From the NCBI RefSeq assembly GCF_000149955.1, contig NC_030990.1:248001-312000 (forward strand): DNA of 64,000 bases, given 5' to 3'. A model generated the notes under the pieces. That model ran no database searches and was not told the origin of the DNA. It was given only the letters and a program-made list of their open reading frames with translations. This document shows, piece by piece, positions 11,981-22,400 of this stretch. The stretch's first letter is position 1. Every line of letters starts with the position of its first letter. Made by a program: the position numbers and the translations under genes. The DNA is from Fusarium oxysporum f. sp. lycopersici 4287. Its lineage: Eukaryota; Ascomycota; Sordariomycetes; Hypocreales; Nectriaceae.

Positions 11981-12370
11981 GTTGTGTGTTGGAGATGATG
12001 AAGCGTCCAACAACCGCAAGACTCCAAGTGGGAGATGGATTCTGCCTCGGCTCCGTTATGTCTCGGACGCTGCGCCTGCATAATATGATAACGCTGATGG
12101 TTCGATTGTGATTGGTTACCCTAAGCCACCCAAGTTCAGCTCAGCCCAGCCCATTCAGTTCTAGGCCTTGATACTGCATTTGCCACGTAAGAGCTTGAAA
12201 TCAGGCTGCACTGATTATGCCTTGAATAAAAATTGCCTCATATGACTTGACATCAATTGAGCAAACAGCAAACACACCGGATTGAGCGGCAAACAACACG
12301 AGAAGCCGTTCTTATTCAAGTTAGTTCACACCATTAGTCCAGTCACGAAACCAAACGGCAGCCAACTACA
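11981..12370. promoter_or_regulatory. Shared bidirectional promoter of kinase-ankyrin and HeLo-pseudokinase genes
   Basis: The 390-bp gap between two divergent start codons must carry both promoters. It contains an inverted CCAAT box (GATTGGTTA, about 12110-12118) near its middle and a pyrimidine-rich CAGCTCAGCCCAGCCC stretch. Co-regulation is inferred from the layout only. Confidence 0.5.
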
Positions 12371-14065
12371 ATGCTTGATCCAGGCTCAATCATCGCCCTC
12401 ACGCAAATCACATACGAAGGTGCTAAACGGGCTGTGGACCTGGTCCTCACAGCGATACACTTTCCGAAAGAGTGTGAGGAGTTGTTTGTGCAGCTGAAGC
12501 TTGAGCAGTTCCGCCTGCAGTGCTGGGGTCGAAGTGCGGGGTTGGAGCAAGGCAGACTTATCGAGGCTCTACACCCAATCTTTCCAGAGATACGAAACGC
12601 GCTTGACTGCATAAGTGCACTTTTCCAGGACTTGAATAAGCTACAGGCTAAGTTTGGCATCGTGTCTACGACTGTGGAGGATGTAGGTCAGAGGCAAAAG
12701 GAATTGGCGTACAAGTGGAACGAAGAACTTCACAAGCAAGGCCTGGCACTTTCCGGTAAACAGGGTGAAGATGGGGCGCCGTCCCTGATCTCGAAAGAAC
12801 AGAAGGCTTTCTTCCCGGTTGGTACCTTCAAGGTCAACCTACCAGCTCGTCTCCGATGGGCATTAGGAAACAAGTCCAAGTTCCGCGACTGCGTGGCCGA
12901 GCTGGAAAGGTACACCAACAAACTGAACCAACTCTTACCAGAGCGCCAGAGTCTTCAGTACAGACAAGACTGGACAAGAATCAACATCATAATCGTCGGA
13001 AAGGCAGATGATGAGAACACAGTCTCTTTGCTCCGAAATGCCCTTGAGGGAAGTCCAACGATGGAATCATCACTCCGTGGCCTGGTGGATAGAAAGTCAG
13101 TTGCTGCTGCTCCTACCTCCACGAACTTCCTACGAGGCAACCCTCAGCTAGACAAGAGTGCTTTCGCTATGCCTATAGGAGCTAAGGACAAGGAACGATT
13201 TATCACGACGAGAAAAGCGACTGGCGAACAAGTTCTGTTTGAGAAGAAGTCATGGGATGATGAACGCTCCATGGCTAATCGCTCAAAGTTACAAATGCGC
13301 CTCAGCCGACTTGTCGCAATGCTACGCCCCGGGAGAAGTAACTACCTTCCAAAGGCAGTCGGCTTCGCAGAAGATGAAGTTGCCAAATGCTGGTGGATCG
13401 TATATGAGATGCCCCCATCCATAAAATCTGGCCCTAATTGTCGTGTTATGACGCTTCAAGAGCGGTTGGGACGTCAATCTCTCCACATGGCACCTCTTGA
13501 GGTCCGAACGAAACTGGCCTTGGCCTTGGCCACAGCTTACTCAGAACTGTTTAGTAGTGGCTGGGTTCACAAGGCTATTAGCAGTCATAGCATCGTGTAC
13601 TTTGGTCCTTATACTGATCTGATAAGTCCTTCTGTCGTCGGTTTTGAGTTTTCTCGTCAGGATACTGAAGAGTCCAACGTCGATGCCGCCAAGACGCCAG
13701 CACAAGTCGAACGAAGCATTTATCGGCATCCTGATTACATCGGTAGTGAGGCAAAGAGATACATGACACAGTATGATATCTACTCCTTTGGACTTGTCTT
13801 GATAGAAATTGCGTTCTGGCAGCCGTTGAAAGATGTTTGTCCATATGCCAAAGGCGACACATTTGGCAAAGAGGAAGCGAAGTCTGTGCAGAAGTGGGCG
13901 ACTCAAGTAGCAGAGACACAATTTCCGTTTAGAGTTGGGACGGCGTATGCGAATGTTGTGAGTTGGTGTTTGAAGAACGGTGCTAGACTTAGCAAGGACC
14001 AGGAGGACTGGCATCCAGCGTTGGCGTTCAATGATCATGTCGTTGTTCCACTTTCAGGAACCTAA
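12371..14065 (+). CDS. HeLo-domain protein with C-terminal pseudokinase
   Basis: Single-exon 564-residue protein. The N-terminal 200 residues match the HeLo (prion-inhibition and propagation) family: a hydrophobic first helix, then KLEQFRLQCWGRSAGLEQG and a helical bundle ending near a LPARLRWALGNKSKF...CVAELERYTNKL segment. HeLo domains execute cell death by membrane targeting in HET-S-type systems and resemble the four-helix bundle of MLKL. Residues about 270-550 form a kinase fold with a beta-3 Lys (VLFEKKSW), but the catalytic loop reads VHKAISSHSIVYF (Asp replaced, about residue 400) and the DFG position reads GFE (about 424), so it is a pseudokinase. A late DIYSFGLVLIEIAFW helix F motif is kept. 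It is head to head with an active kinase-ankyrin gene. The start at 12371 opens directly on the HeLo first helix. Confidence 0.87.
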   Translation: MLDPGSIIALTQITYEGAKRAVDLVLTAIHFPKECEELFVQLKLEQFRLQCWGRSAGLEQGRLIEALHPIFPEIRNALDCISALFQDLNKLQAKFGIVSTTVEDVGQRQKELAYKWNEELHKQGLALSGKQGEDGAPSLISKEQKAFFPVGTFKVNLPARLRWALGNKSKFRDCVAELERYTNKLNQLLPERQSLQYRQDWTRINIIIVGKADDENTVSLLRNALEGSPTMESSLRGLVDRKSVAAAPTSTNFLRGNPQLDKSAFAMPIGAKDKERFITTRKATGEQVLFEKKSWDDERSMANRSKLQMRLSRLVAMLRPGRSNYLPKAVGFAEDEVAKCWWIVYEMPPSIKSGPNCRVMTLQERLGRQSLHMAPLEVRTKLALALATAYSELFSSGWVHKAISSHSIVYFGPYTDLISPSVVGFEFSRQDTEESNVDAAKTPAQVERSIYRHPDYIGSEAKRYMTQYDIYSFGLVLIEIAFWQPLKDVCPYAKGDTFGKEEAKSVQKWATQVAETQFPFRVGTAYANVVSWCLKNGARLSKDQEDWHPALAFNDHVVVPLSGT

Positions 14066-14751
14066 GGTAGCCGAATTCAAGGTACATTCTATGATAAGAG
14101 TAATACTCCTCTGGCACGTCATAGCCATGTTTCAGCTGGCCTATTCACCAGCTCCGTAGTCCAATGATGAATGCCAACGTTCTGTCGCCCCTAGATTGGT
14201 AGCTACTCTACCTTGATTGTATCCTCAAGTTCCATTTGTATAATGATGTGCACAAGCCTTTTTGCACATTTTGTTTCCAATTGGCTGATCGCCATGGTAT
14301 GCTGTACGCCCCGTAGTGGCTTGGACCCACCTTGGGTGCCTTACCGAAAGCCTTCTTGGGTCTTTATGCACAATCAGTAGAGTTACCGTAGAGTCACCGG
14401 GATATGATTATGCAGTAAGCTTAGGTGTTGGCCAGAAAACTCAACCAGCCTCATTCACCGCTACGGCGGCGCAGTTGCCGAGAGTCCTTATGCAAGCCCC
14501 GTGGGAGCCTCGCCGCATAACTGAAATTTGATAGCTTGAAATGTATTGTAATTGTCCTTGCTAGGCCACCTCGCAACACAATCTTGTAATTCCTTGTCTC
14601 ATTTTGATTAGATCGAAAGTCCTTTCCGGGGTCTTTAAAGCCATATCTAACGCTCCTTTCTTAATCGTATACACTTCAATCTTGATTCTCGCTATTCTCC
14701 CAATTTAATTCAACTACTCATTACTGAAGAATACTTGTTCTTACTAAGCGG
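14066..14751 (+). promoter_or_regulatory. HET-gene upstream region with a motif shared with the NLR gene
   Basis: Non-coding stretch before the HET gene. It holds an inverted CCAAT box ATTGGCTG (14280-14287), a 37-bp block (14334-14370) ending in TTGGGTCTTTATGCA, and a GTCCTTATGCA plus GGGAGCCTCGC repeat at about 14485-14513. The same elements occur upstream of the HeLo-NACHT-ankyrin gene (19249-19346). The first two are 382-470 bp upstream of the HET ATG. Confidence 0.55.
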
Positions 14752-16971
14752 ATGGAGTATTTCAACAAGATGGAGGTGAGTATTCCAATGATCTTGATTT
14801 TGCGTATTTGAATTTAACAGCGTGCAGAGAGAGCCGGCCACTGGTGATCATGGGCAAAGCTTTTGTGATACCTGCAAGAATATTCGGTTCCCGTTAGGAC
14901 CGGACTTCCGAAAACATATCAACGGGTATTTAGAGCTCGCATCACGCGCCGCTCATTGCGTTCTATGCAATCTTGTGCGCAAAGGGCTGCGGAGAGAATT
15001 CCTCGCTACAACCGCTGCGGTAATGGATCAATACGATGCAGATCGGCTTGATAGAGCAATATCCAGCAGTGTGGTTTTCAACAATCCCTTCGTGTCAGGG
15101 ATCCCAGGTTGGGTCGCTCTGAGAGGCCGGAAGGACTCGGTGACCGTCATCGACGTTTACGTATCACCAAGGGCTTGTTGTGTGTTGAAAGTGTCTCCCG
15201 ATATTGGTAAGTTGCTACTGTTGGTTGGAAATCGAAGACAACCAAGATTAACGTATACTTAGATTCCGAGGCAATGAGCGTCTGTGCTCCATGTCGCTCG
15301 CCATATTTAAAAAATATACCCAGTCTTGGTTCACCTAGGCTTGACCTCTCCTGTGGTCCTTCGGAGCTCTATTACGCCAAACTGCTTCTCTGGCAAGATG
15401 TGAATACCTGTGGTACGGCAGTAAACACCCTGCCCTCGCGCGTGATAGATTTGGGAGAGGGAGACAATACATGGCATGCTTTAACCCCGAAACCAATTCG
15501 GCTGCTTGAACCGAGCAGAGGAACTGTTGGCATTTACATGACTTTGAGCCATCGTTGGAGCTCAACAGACCACATCACGACTACTAGCAATAACATCAAA
15601 GAACATCGAAAAGTCATTCCATGGCAAAACCTTTCCCGCACCTTCCGAGAAGCTATTGCCATATGCCGAGAGATGGGTGTCCGATACTTGTGGATTGACT
15701 CGCTCTGCATTGTACAAAATGATGAGGCTGATTGGCAGCGTGAGTCAAGGCTTATGGGAGACGTCTACCGCAATTCTGTATGCACTATCGCATGCCATAT
15801 TAGAGACAATGAGAACAACGGGTTTTTGCACAGGGTTTTCCGCAAAAACATGGTCATTCTCCGTGGAGAAAACGAACGGGTTTTTGGGCTCTCATTGCCT
15901 AGCCAGTTCTCCCGGGCTATAGTGCATGATAGTGCAATCAGCTGGCGAGGATGGGTTCTCCAAGAGCGTTTGCTTTCGAAGAGGATTCTTCATTTTCTTC
16001 CATCACAAATTTACTTTGAAACTGAGTTCAATCGTGTTATGTCTCTCGACACGAAGAGATATGAGTTTCTTGAAGGCACCCCGGGACTTGGGTCTAAGAT
16101 CATAACGCGATCGTCCCCTTTGCAGGATATTGGAGAGTGGCGCCAAATTGTCGAATGGTATTCTCGCTGCGCTCTAACAAGACCAAAGGACAGGCTCCCA
16201 GCCTTGGCTGGCCTTGCATCGATTATACAGCGTCGGTTTTCGGATGATTATCTAGCTGGCCTATGGGGTTTTACTTTCATTGAGGATTTATGCTGGGTGG
16301 CAGCTGACGGAACCGAGACTAAGAAGCCTCCATCACCTCGTGCGCCAAGCTGGTCATGGGCATCATTAGATGGAGCTGTCATCTACATTGTTCCCGACAG
16401 GTATACAGCAGGTATGAATCCTGATTAATCTGGGCTTCACCTGGCTCAAGATTTGTCAAATTCGGCTCTCAGTGACCCGTCTCGAGGGCAACTTCGTCGT
16501 GTTTCGGACAAGAGAGATCAGGCGACACCTAGCTGGATCGAACAGCCGGCGCCTTTGAACTTTATGGGTATTCCACAAACACTACCCCAAATTGGAAAGC
16601 TTCGCCAAGAGTCACCTGTGCTAAAGGGGTCGTTAGGCTTCATGGGCACAGCACCTTTCTCCAAGATCCGTCGAACTTCCTACAGACCAGTCATACTAGC
16701 AGGACATACTGTAGGTATTGCAGTCCTCGACTTCGAGAATGGGGGTCGCGATGAGCGACAACCACTTTGGTACTTTGAGTTAAACAGCAATAAACTTGGT
16801 TATTGCGTGCTTATTGTTTCAAAGAGCTCTGGAGAGACAACTGTTTATAGAAGAGAAGGCCTGGGTTTTCTTTATTATACAACAAAGACAGAAGATGGCA
16901 GTATGTATGATTTGTCAGATAATTTGCATAATATTAAGGGTAAAGAACTAGAGGAAGTTATATTAATTTAG
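14752..16971 (+). CDS. HET-domain (heterokaryon incompatibility) protein
   Basis: Four exons joined at introns 14776-14827, 15207-15262 and 16412-16450 give 690 residues without a stop. The N-terminus has a Cys-rich segment (FCDTCKNIRF, HCVLCNL) common in this class. The HET domain (about residues 245-400) shows YMTLSHRWSSTDH, SRTFREAIAICREMGVRYLWIDSLCIVQND, DWQRES..MGDVYRNS and later WVLQERLLSKRILHF. The C-terminal half ends in the family-like VYRREGLGFLYYTTK segment. HET domains trigger regulated cell death on nonself recognition. A tiny first exon encoding eight residues is inferred because the second exon lacks its own ATG and the phase-0 join keeps the frame. The third intron is only 39 nt. 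The gene looks intact and lies within the cell-death island between the HeLo-pseudokinase and STAND-type genes. Confidence 0.87.
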
Positions 16972-17682
16972 GCTTTTACCTGAATGCTTTTAAAAAGAGA
17001 TTTAGTTTATTTTTGATCGCTTCGACTATTATTACTATATTAACATAAGTGGTACTATGATAAATTAAATACTCAATTTTATGTAACAGCCTTGAAGCTG
17101 TAGTACTTATAATATTTATATATTAATCTATACCATTGTATTAAGAGATTCAACAACGTCTATTTCAAAGCCAAGGTAGTAGTGGATCTGATCTGTATTC
17201 CATGAGGCATGGACAATGCTAAGCAAGTTCATAAATGGCTTTCCTCTTTGCGATAGTGAGTGAAGCAGCTTCCTCGCCACTCTTATACGTTTCTCTTAAG
17301 GGCATATAAGCTATGATTATGCACCAATGGTCTTTCAAACGCACCTAAGGGGGTACCGTCCGACTTTGTCTCTATGCAATAAGGCCAACTCTAAGTTCTA
17401 CATATATATGGTTAAGCTAGTACTAATGCGCAATTCGCCAGTCCTGAAATACCATCACGCTGATAGGCACTGACCCAACGCCTTTAATACAAGGTCCCTC
17501 AAAGCCTACTAAAGAGATTATTTACACGAGTCAGTCTGTCAAACTATTGGAGCCTGCTTTCCACAACTACAGGCAATGGAATAGGTAGCCTTCGCTTAAG
17601 TAGCCGCCTAATGAAAAAGAAAAACAGCCTCTTTAGGCCTTGGGGATAGCTTTAAATTGAAGAGCCATAACAAGAAGTGACC
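16972..17682. other. AT-rich intergenic region
   Basis: Very AT/TA-rich between 16980 and 17160, then a mixed stretch. It contains GTCTCTATGCAATAA (about 17368-17382), similar to the promoter motif of the neighbouring HET and NLR genes. No coding homology was recognised. Confidence 0.5.
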
Positions 17683-19094
17683 TCACAGCAAGAACATACA
17701 TGACGCGAAGACGTAGCCCAAAAAGAAGAGCTGCACGTTAATTCGAAGCTCAGAAAGAAGAATTAGCCCAAAAAGAAGAAGACATGGCTCCGCGAGATAA
17801 AGCGCCGCATCAAGACGTTGATCAGCAAAAAGAAGTGGCATGGCGACCGCCATGACAAAGCTTGGAACCCTCTTGTCTACCATAGTATCGCGGATTGCTG
17901 CCAACACAAGAGTCTTGGTAGAAGTGTTGGAAAGGAGACGACCATAGCGAGATGGCTGTTCGATCTCGGCAACTTGGCTCATAGTTTGATAGGAGGTCTT
18001 TTCGCCCGGATGTGAGTCCGTATGATTGAATAGTTCTAAATCAAGATCTGTCATTGGTTTCCAAGATGATCCTGCGGGTTGCTGATCAACCGATGGGCTC
18101 TGGATATTAAGTGCAGAGGGGGTCGCATAGTCTGATGTCAAATGAAAGGACTCTGAAATCGCTCTCCGAATGGTTTCGGGGCTAGGCATAGAGGGATTGT
18201 CGACATGAGAATGGGCATCTATGGTGCCAAAAGGTAATCCCGGGGATTTCTTTCCAATAAACGCCATTTTGCTATCCATCTCTTTGAGCTGTCGTGACGA
18301 TGCTGAACCTTGGATCTCCTCTTGTGTATGAAGTCCATCGTAGTCTTGGAAAGTAATCTGAATAGGGGATCCAGGAAACGATGGTGGAGGCGAGTCACAT
18401 AATGACTCTTCATACTCAAGAAATCGTCTCATGGTAAAGTCGGTCTCTGTCCCGTACCATTCAGAGCCTTTACGCGCTACAACACCAGCCAGCTCAACAC
18501 GATCGTTATCTAAGGATTGCAGCCTTGACTTGATGTCCTTAAATTTCTCTATCAAGTCTATTTCCAATTCTTCTGTGCGTTCATTTAATGATGTGATGGT
18601 AGAACTAGAAGAGTATGAAGATTAGACAAAAGACCGCTGTTATCCCATCTGCGTCTTTGAACTCACAATGTCATTGCGTTCAATGCAATGTTCAAAGACA
18701 TTTTTTGTGTCATGACGGTGTCTCTGAACAGTTGAACCTCTTTATCTTTTAATGCCCAGGCCATTTGCTTCCAGGCTCGAACTTGAATGGTCCCATCTCT
18801 CGAGGTCTGGGTGAAACCCTGTAACAAAGTCGTAAACTCGTCGAATACATTCAAGCAGTTCTCCAACGGCGCTTTTAGGCTGGCACAGAGGTTTGGACTA
18901 CCTGACAGCCTATCCTGGACATTTGTGATATGCGCAAGAATCTCATACAAGGCTCTCAAATCGGTCGAGAGCATGGCGATGTCCTTTGGGGCATTTTGAA
19001 GGGCGTCAATAAATTCGTATAGTCGCTTAGAGCCATGCAGTAACGCACCTATAATGCCGACGACACTCGCTGTCACAGAGAGCGGATCAGACAT
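17683..19094 (-). CDS. STAND-type N-terminal domain protein with hydrophobic membrane tail
   Basis: Two exons (intron 18605-18666) give 449 residues. The first 140 residues (MSDPLSVTASVVGIIGALLHG, then YEFIDALQNAPKDIAMLSTDLRALYEIL) match the helical N-terminal domain found on many fungal NACHT/STAND proteins (PF17111-like). The middle is a low-complexity, Ser/Pro-rich linker. The last 70 residues hold three hydrophobic segments (VPSFVMAVAMPLLFA, LYLAEPCLLLFGLILL, VQLFFLGYVFASCMFLL), likely a membrane tail. No nucleotide-binding domain or repeats are present, so this is a stand-alone signalling or effector-type protein and not a receptor. It is divergent from the HeLo-NACHT-ankyrin gene, with 334 bp between start codons. 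The function is unknown; the domain call is by pattern only. Confidence 0.75.
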
Positions 19095-19428
19095 TGCAGA
19101 AACGTTGATTTCGGAAGTAAATGCTGGGGGTTCGTGGGGAAGATTTACTTACCGTTTGTTATTTCATTTTCAAGCCTCAGATATGGTTTAGTAGGTATTT
19201 AGCTTACTAGAATAATATGCAAAATGACTCGTAATTGATCTGCTTCCTATTGGCTGTTGGTCATAAACGTCTCGCAGTCTGCCTTGTTGGGGCCGCCTGA
19301 TCTGCGGCCGGGAGCCTCGCTGAGATTCTTGTTGGGTCTTTATGCATAAACGACTGATTACAGGAATATCGTAATCTTACGCAAAACCCCTCATTTTCTC
19401 CTTGCTGACCTCGCACAACATCGACAAA
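19095..19428. promoter_or_regulatory. Bidirectional promoter with the shared TTGGGTCTTTATGCA element
   Basis: Divergent promoter of the membrane-tail gene (minus) and the HeLo-NACHT-ankyrin gene (plus). It holds an inverted CCAAT box ATTGGCTG (19249-19256) and a block at 19310-19346 that aligns without gaps to 14334-14370 upstream of the HET gene. By eye 29 of 37 bases match, including an identical 15-mer. The block ends 83 bp before the plus-strand ATG. Confidence 0.6.
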
Positions 19429-22400
19429 ATGGAAGTGACTGGTCTTGCCGTTGGAGTTATCGGGCTTGCTAGTCTCTTTGGCGTTTGTCTAGACTCACTT
19501 TCCAGATTTCAGTCTTACCGCGAGTCGGATTCCGAAAACCATGTATTGGATACGCGTTTCAGAGCGGTCTGTCGCAGTCAAGAGGCAAGCGATTGAAATG
19601 GGCACTTGGGGGCAAGGTGAGTCGCAATGAGCAGGTCGATAACTTCGAGAAACTCGTACAGCAGCTTTACAATTTCATTCCACCAGAGGAAAAAAGCCAA
19701 AGTTATGAAGGGCTGGAGAGCACAGCATGGGTACAGGGTATTCGCCAAATGCTAACCAAGATCGAGGAGGGGATAAAGTGTAAGTGATGTGTCCCATACT
19801 TTCAGCCTTAACCCGAAGTATTGTTTAGCTAACAGAAAGAAGCTGAAACGCAGCGCGATGTACTCGCATAGTTGGGAAAATCACCTACAAGCGACAAATA
19901 CGAGGATATATTCAGTAAACGAGTCGACACAACATACGAGTGGATATTTGAAAGACCTACTTTCAAGTCGTGACTCTCACCAGCGGGTTCAACTAAGCCA
20001 AGCGTGCTGCGGATCAACGGCCCTGTAGGCTTTGGAAAGACGGTTTTGTGTGCCCATATTGTTCGGTATCTATCTGGCGCTCTCGATACACCTGTAGCAC
20101 ATTTCTTTTTCACATCTGATCATGTAAGCCGAGAAGATCCATTCTCTGCTCTGCGATCATGGCAGTGTCAGGTTGCAGCTAAGAGTAAGGATGCTTTCGA
20201 ATGCATTCATCACGTCTGGGAAAATGACTCTTCCGAGAGGGCTTCTCGACAAGCTCTTGTTAACATATTCAATGAAATAGCCACTGCAGTACTAGGATGC
20301 GTGTTCATCGCGGACGGGTTGGATGAATGCTCCCAGTTGGGGAATGGTGACGCATCGGTTGCCAGGTTCTTACGAGATATCATGAATGCCGTAGAAGGCA
20401 CCGACGTTAAACTTCTGCTTGTTAGTCGAGACGAGCCAGAAATCAGAGAAGCCCTCGAAGAGAATAAAGATATCCTTTCGGAATATAAGATCGGTAAGGA
20501 TGATGTTGAGGCTGATACGGCAGCCTCCTCGCAATCGGTTGTTGATAAAAAGCTCTCCAATAAGAGCCAAGACCTACGGTCAGCTATCTCAGAGGCCATG
20601 GCAGTTCGATGTCAAGACCAGTTTCTGTGGATTAAGATGCAAGAGGAGTTTTTGCGGAATGAAATGAGCAAGAAACGACTACATGAAGTGGTGGAGAATA
20701 TGCCTCCTGGTCTTCATCACCTCTACTATCACAACTGGAATAGAATCGTGAATATGTCTGATTGGGACCGAGATCGAACCTTTGTCCTTCTACGTTTGAC
20801 TTTATTCACATTCCGGCCTCTTACTGTCTACACGGTGACCGAAGCTGTTCTAATCACTCAGTTTCAAGAACTTGACCCTGACGAGTACCCCGAGCGTGTC
20901 AAAGACAAGTATATCAGAACCGAGGTAATAGGACTCTGTGGTCCCCTCCTGGAAGTCCATGATCACCCACAGCATCCATCACCCAGAAATCGGACACTTC
21001 ATATACCGCATTTCTCCGTGCGCCAATATCTTGTTGAAAATCTGCCAGCACCCGCATGGATGCAGGCAAACGACGTACTGAACAAGAAATACGAAAGTCT
21101 ACACCACACAGCTATAGCACGAGCCTGTGTTCAGTATTTGAGTTTGCCGCAAATTTGGGAAAAGGATGGTCAACCATGTCTGTGTGTTGGAGCATTCCTT
21201 GTCTATGCCACTCACAATTGGATGCACCATGCCAGACTGGGCTTGATGGATCCGTCACTTCTTGAACTTTCGAAAGGGTTTCTGCTACAAGATAAGGCTC
21301 AATTCAAGTCCTTAATTAACTAACTTGCGGACCCCGAGGATATAAGCTTGGCTAAGAAATCAGTCTTTCAGCCGCAACTTCGCCCTTTTGAATATGTGCT
21401 TTACGGAGGATGGATAAACATGGCAGATCATCTTATTGACGATGCTGATGTCAATGAGATTGGTGCTCTCGGGCGATCACCTATCTTTTCAGCCTGCCAT
21501 TCTGGCTCCGCAGAAACAGTCAATTTGCTTATTCGACGTGGCGCTGACTTGAGCATTACTGATTCCCTAGGATTGACATGCCTTCATTTAGCAACCGCCT
21601 GTGGTTTTGAAAATATTGTTAGGATCTTGGTGGAGTCAAAAGTTGAGTTGTCACCACAGGATCATACAGGCCGTACACCATTACATCTTGCTTCAACAAG
21701 AGGCCACATCAAGTGTTACCAATATTTACTCCAGCGAGGAGCCGATGTCAATATTAGAGATAAATGGGGTGGTAATGTTGTACACTACGCATGTATTCAC
21801 GGCCAGGCTGAGCTAGTAAGGTTCATCTTCGGAAATGCGCCCGACAATTTTGCAACCGATCATTATTACAGATTAGGCTCGCCACTCATTGTTGCAAGTC
21901 ATTATGGCGATGTCGATATGGCAAAGCTTCTTTTTGAGCATGGGGCAGTGTCGTCCTTGTTTATTACCGACACCCTTGGTAACCTACCACTTCATTATGC
22001 AGCATCTTATGGCCATGCTGAACTTTTAGAACTATTCCTAGAGCATGGTGGGGAAAGGACACTGTCTGTTTCGAATTCGGCTGGCATCACGGCACTTCAT
22101 CTTGCCTGTGGTGCGAGAGAGCGCAATAGAACTATCAGTCTTCTTCTTCGCCCAGGAGTTGAACAGTCGCTACTGACGGGAGACGAGGAGGGGGACACAC
22201 CACTATATGTGGCGTCTGCAGCAGGATACGCCAGTTTTGTCAAGTTAATGCTTCAGTACTCAGAGCCAGAGCACCAACGTCTCCTAGAAATGAGGAACAG
22301 GAACCTCGAGACGCCTTTGTTTGTTGCGTCATACAACGGGCATACCGAGGTAGTGAAGATACTACTAGAGCATGGAGCAGAAACTACTCTTCATGTCCTC

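Noticed and set aside
15274..16428. Reading the HET gene as separate small genes
   Set aside because: Canonical introns join the pieces into one 690-residue protein in frame.
16972..17160. Possible gene remnant made AT-rich by RIP
   Set aside because: No peptide homology in any frame; composition alone is not evidence.
19485..19787. Possible separate small gene inside the NLR 5' part
   Set aside because: It is the shifted remainder of the HeLo domain and matches only the family's late HeLo segment.
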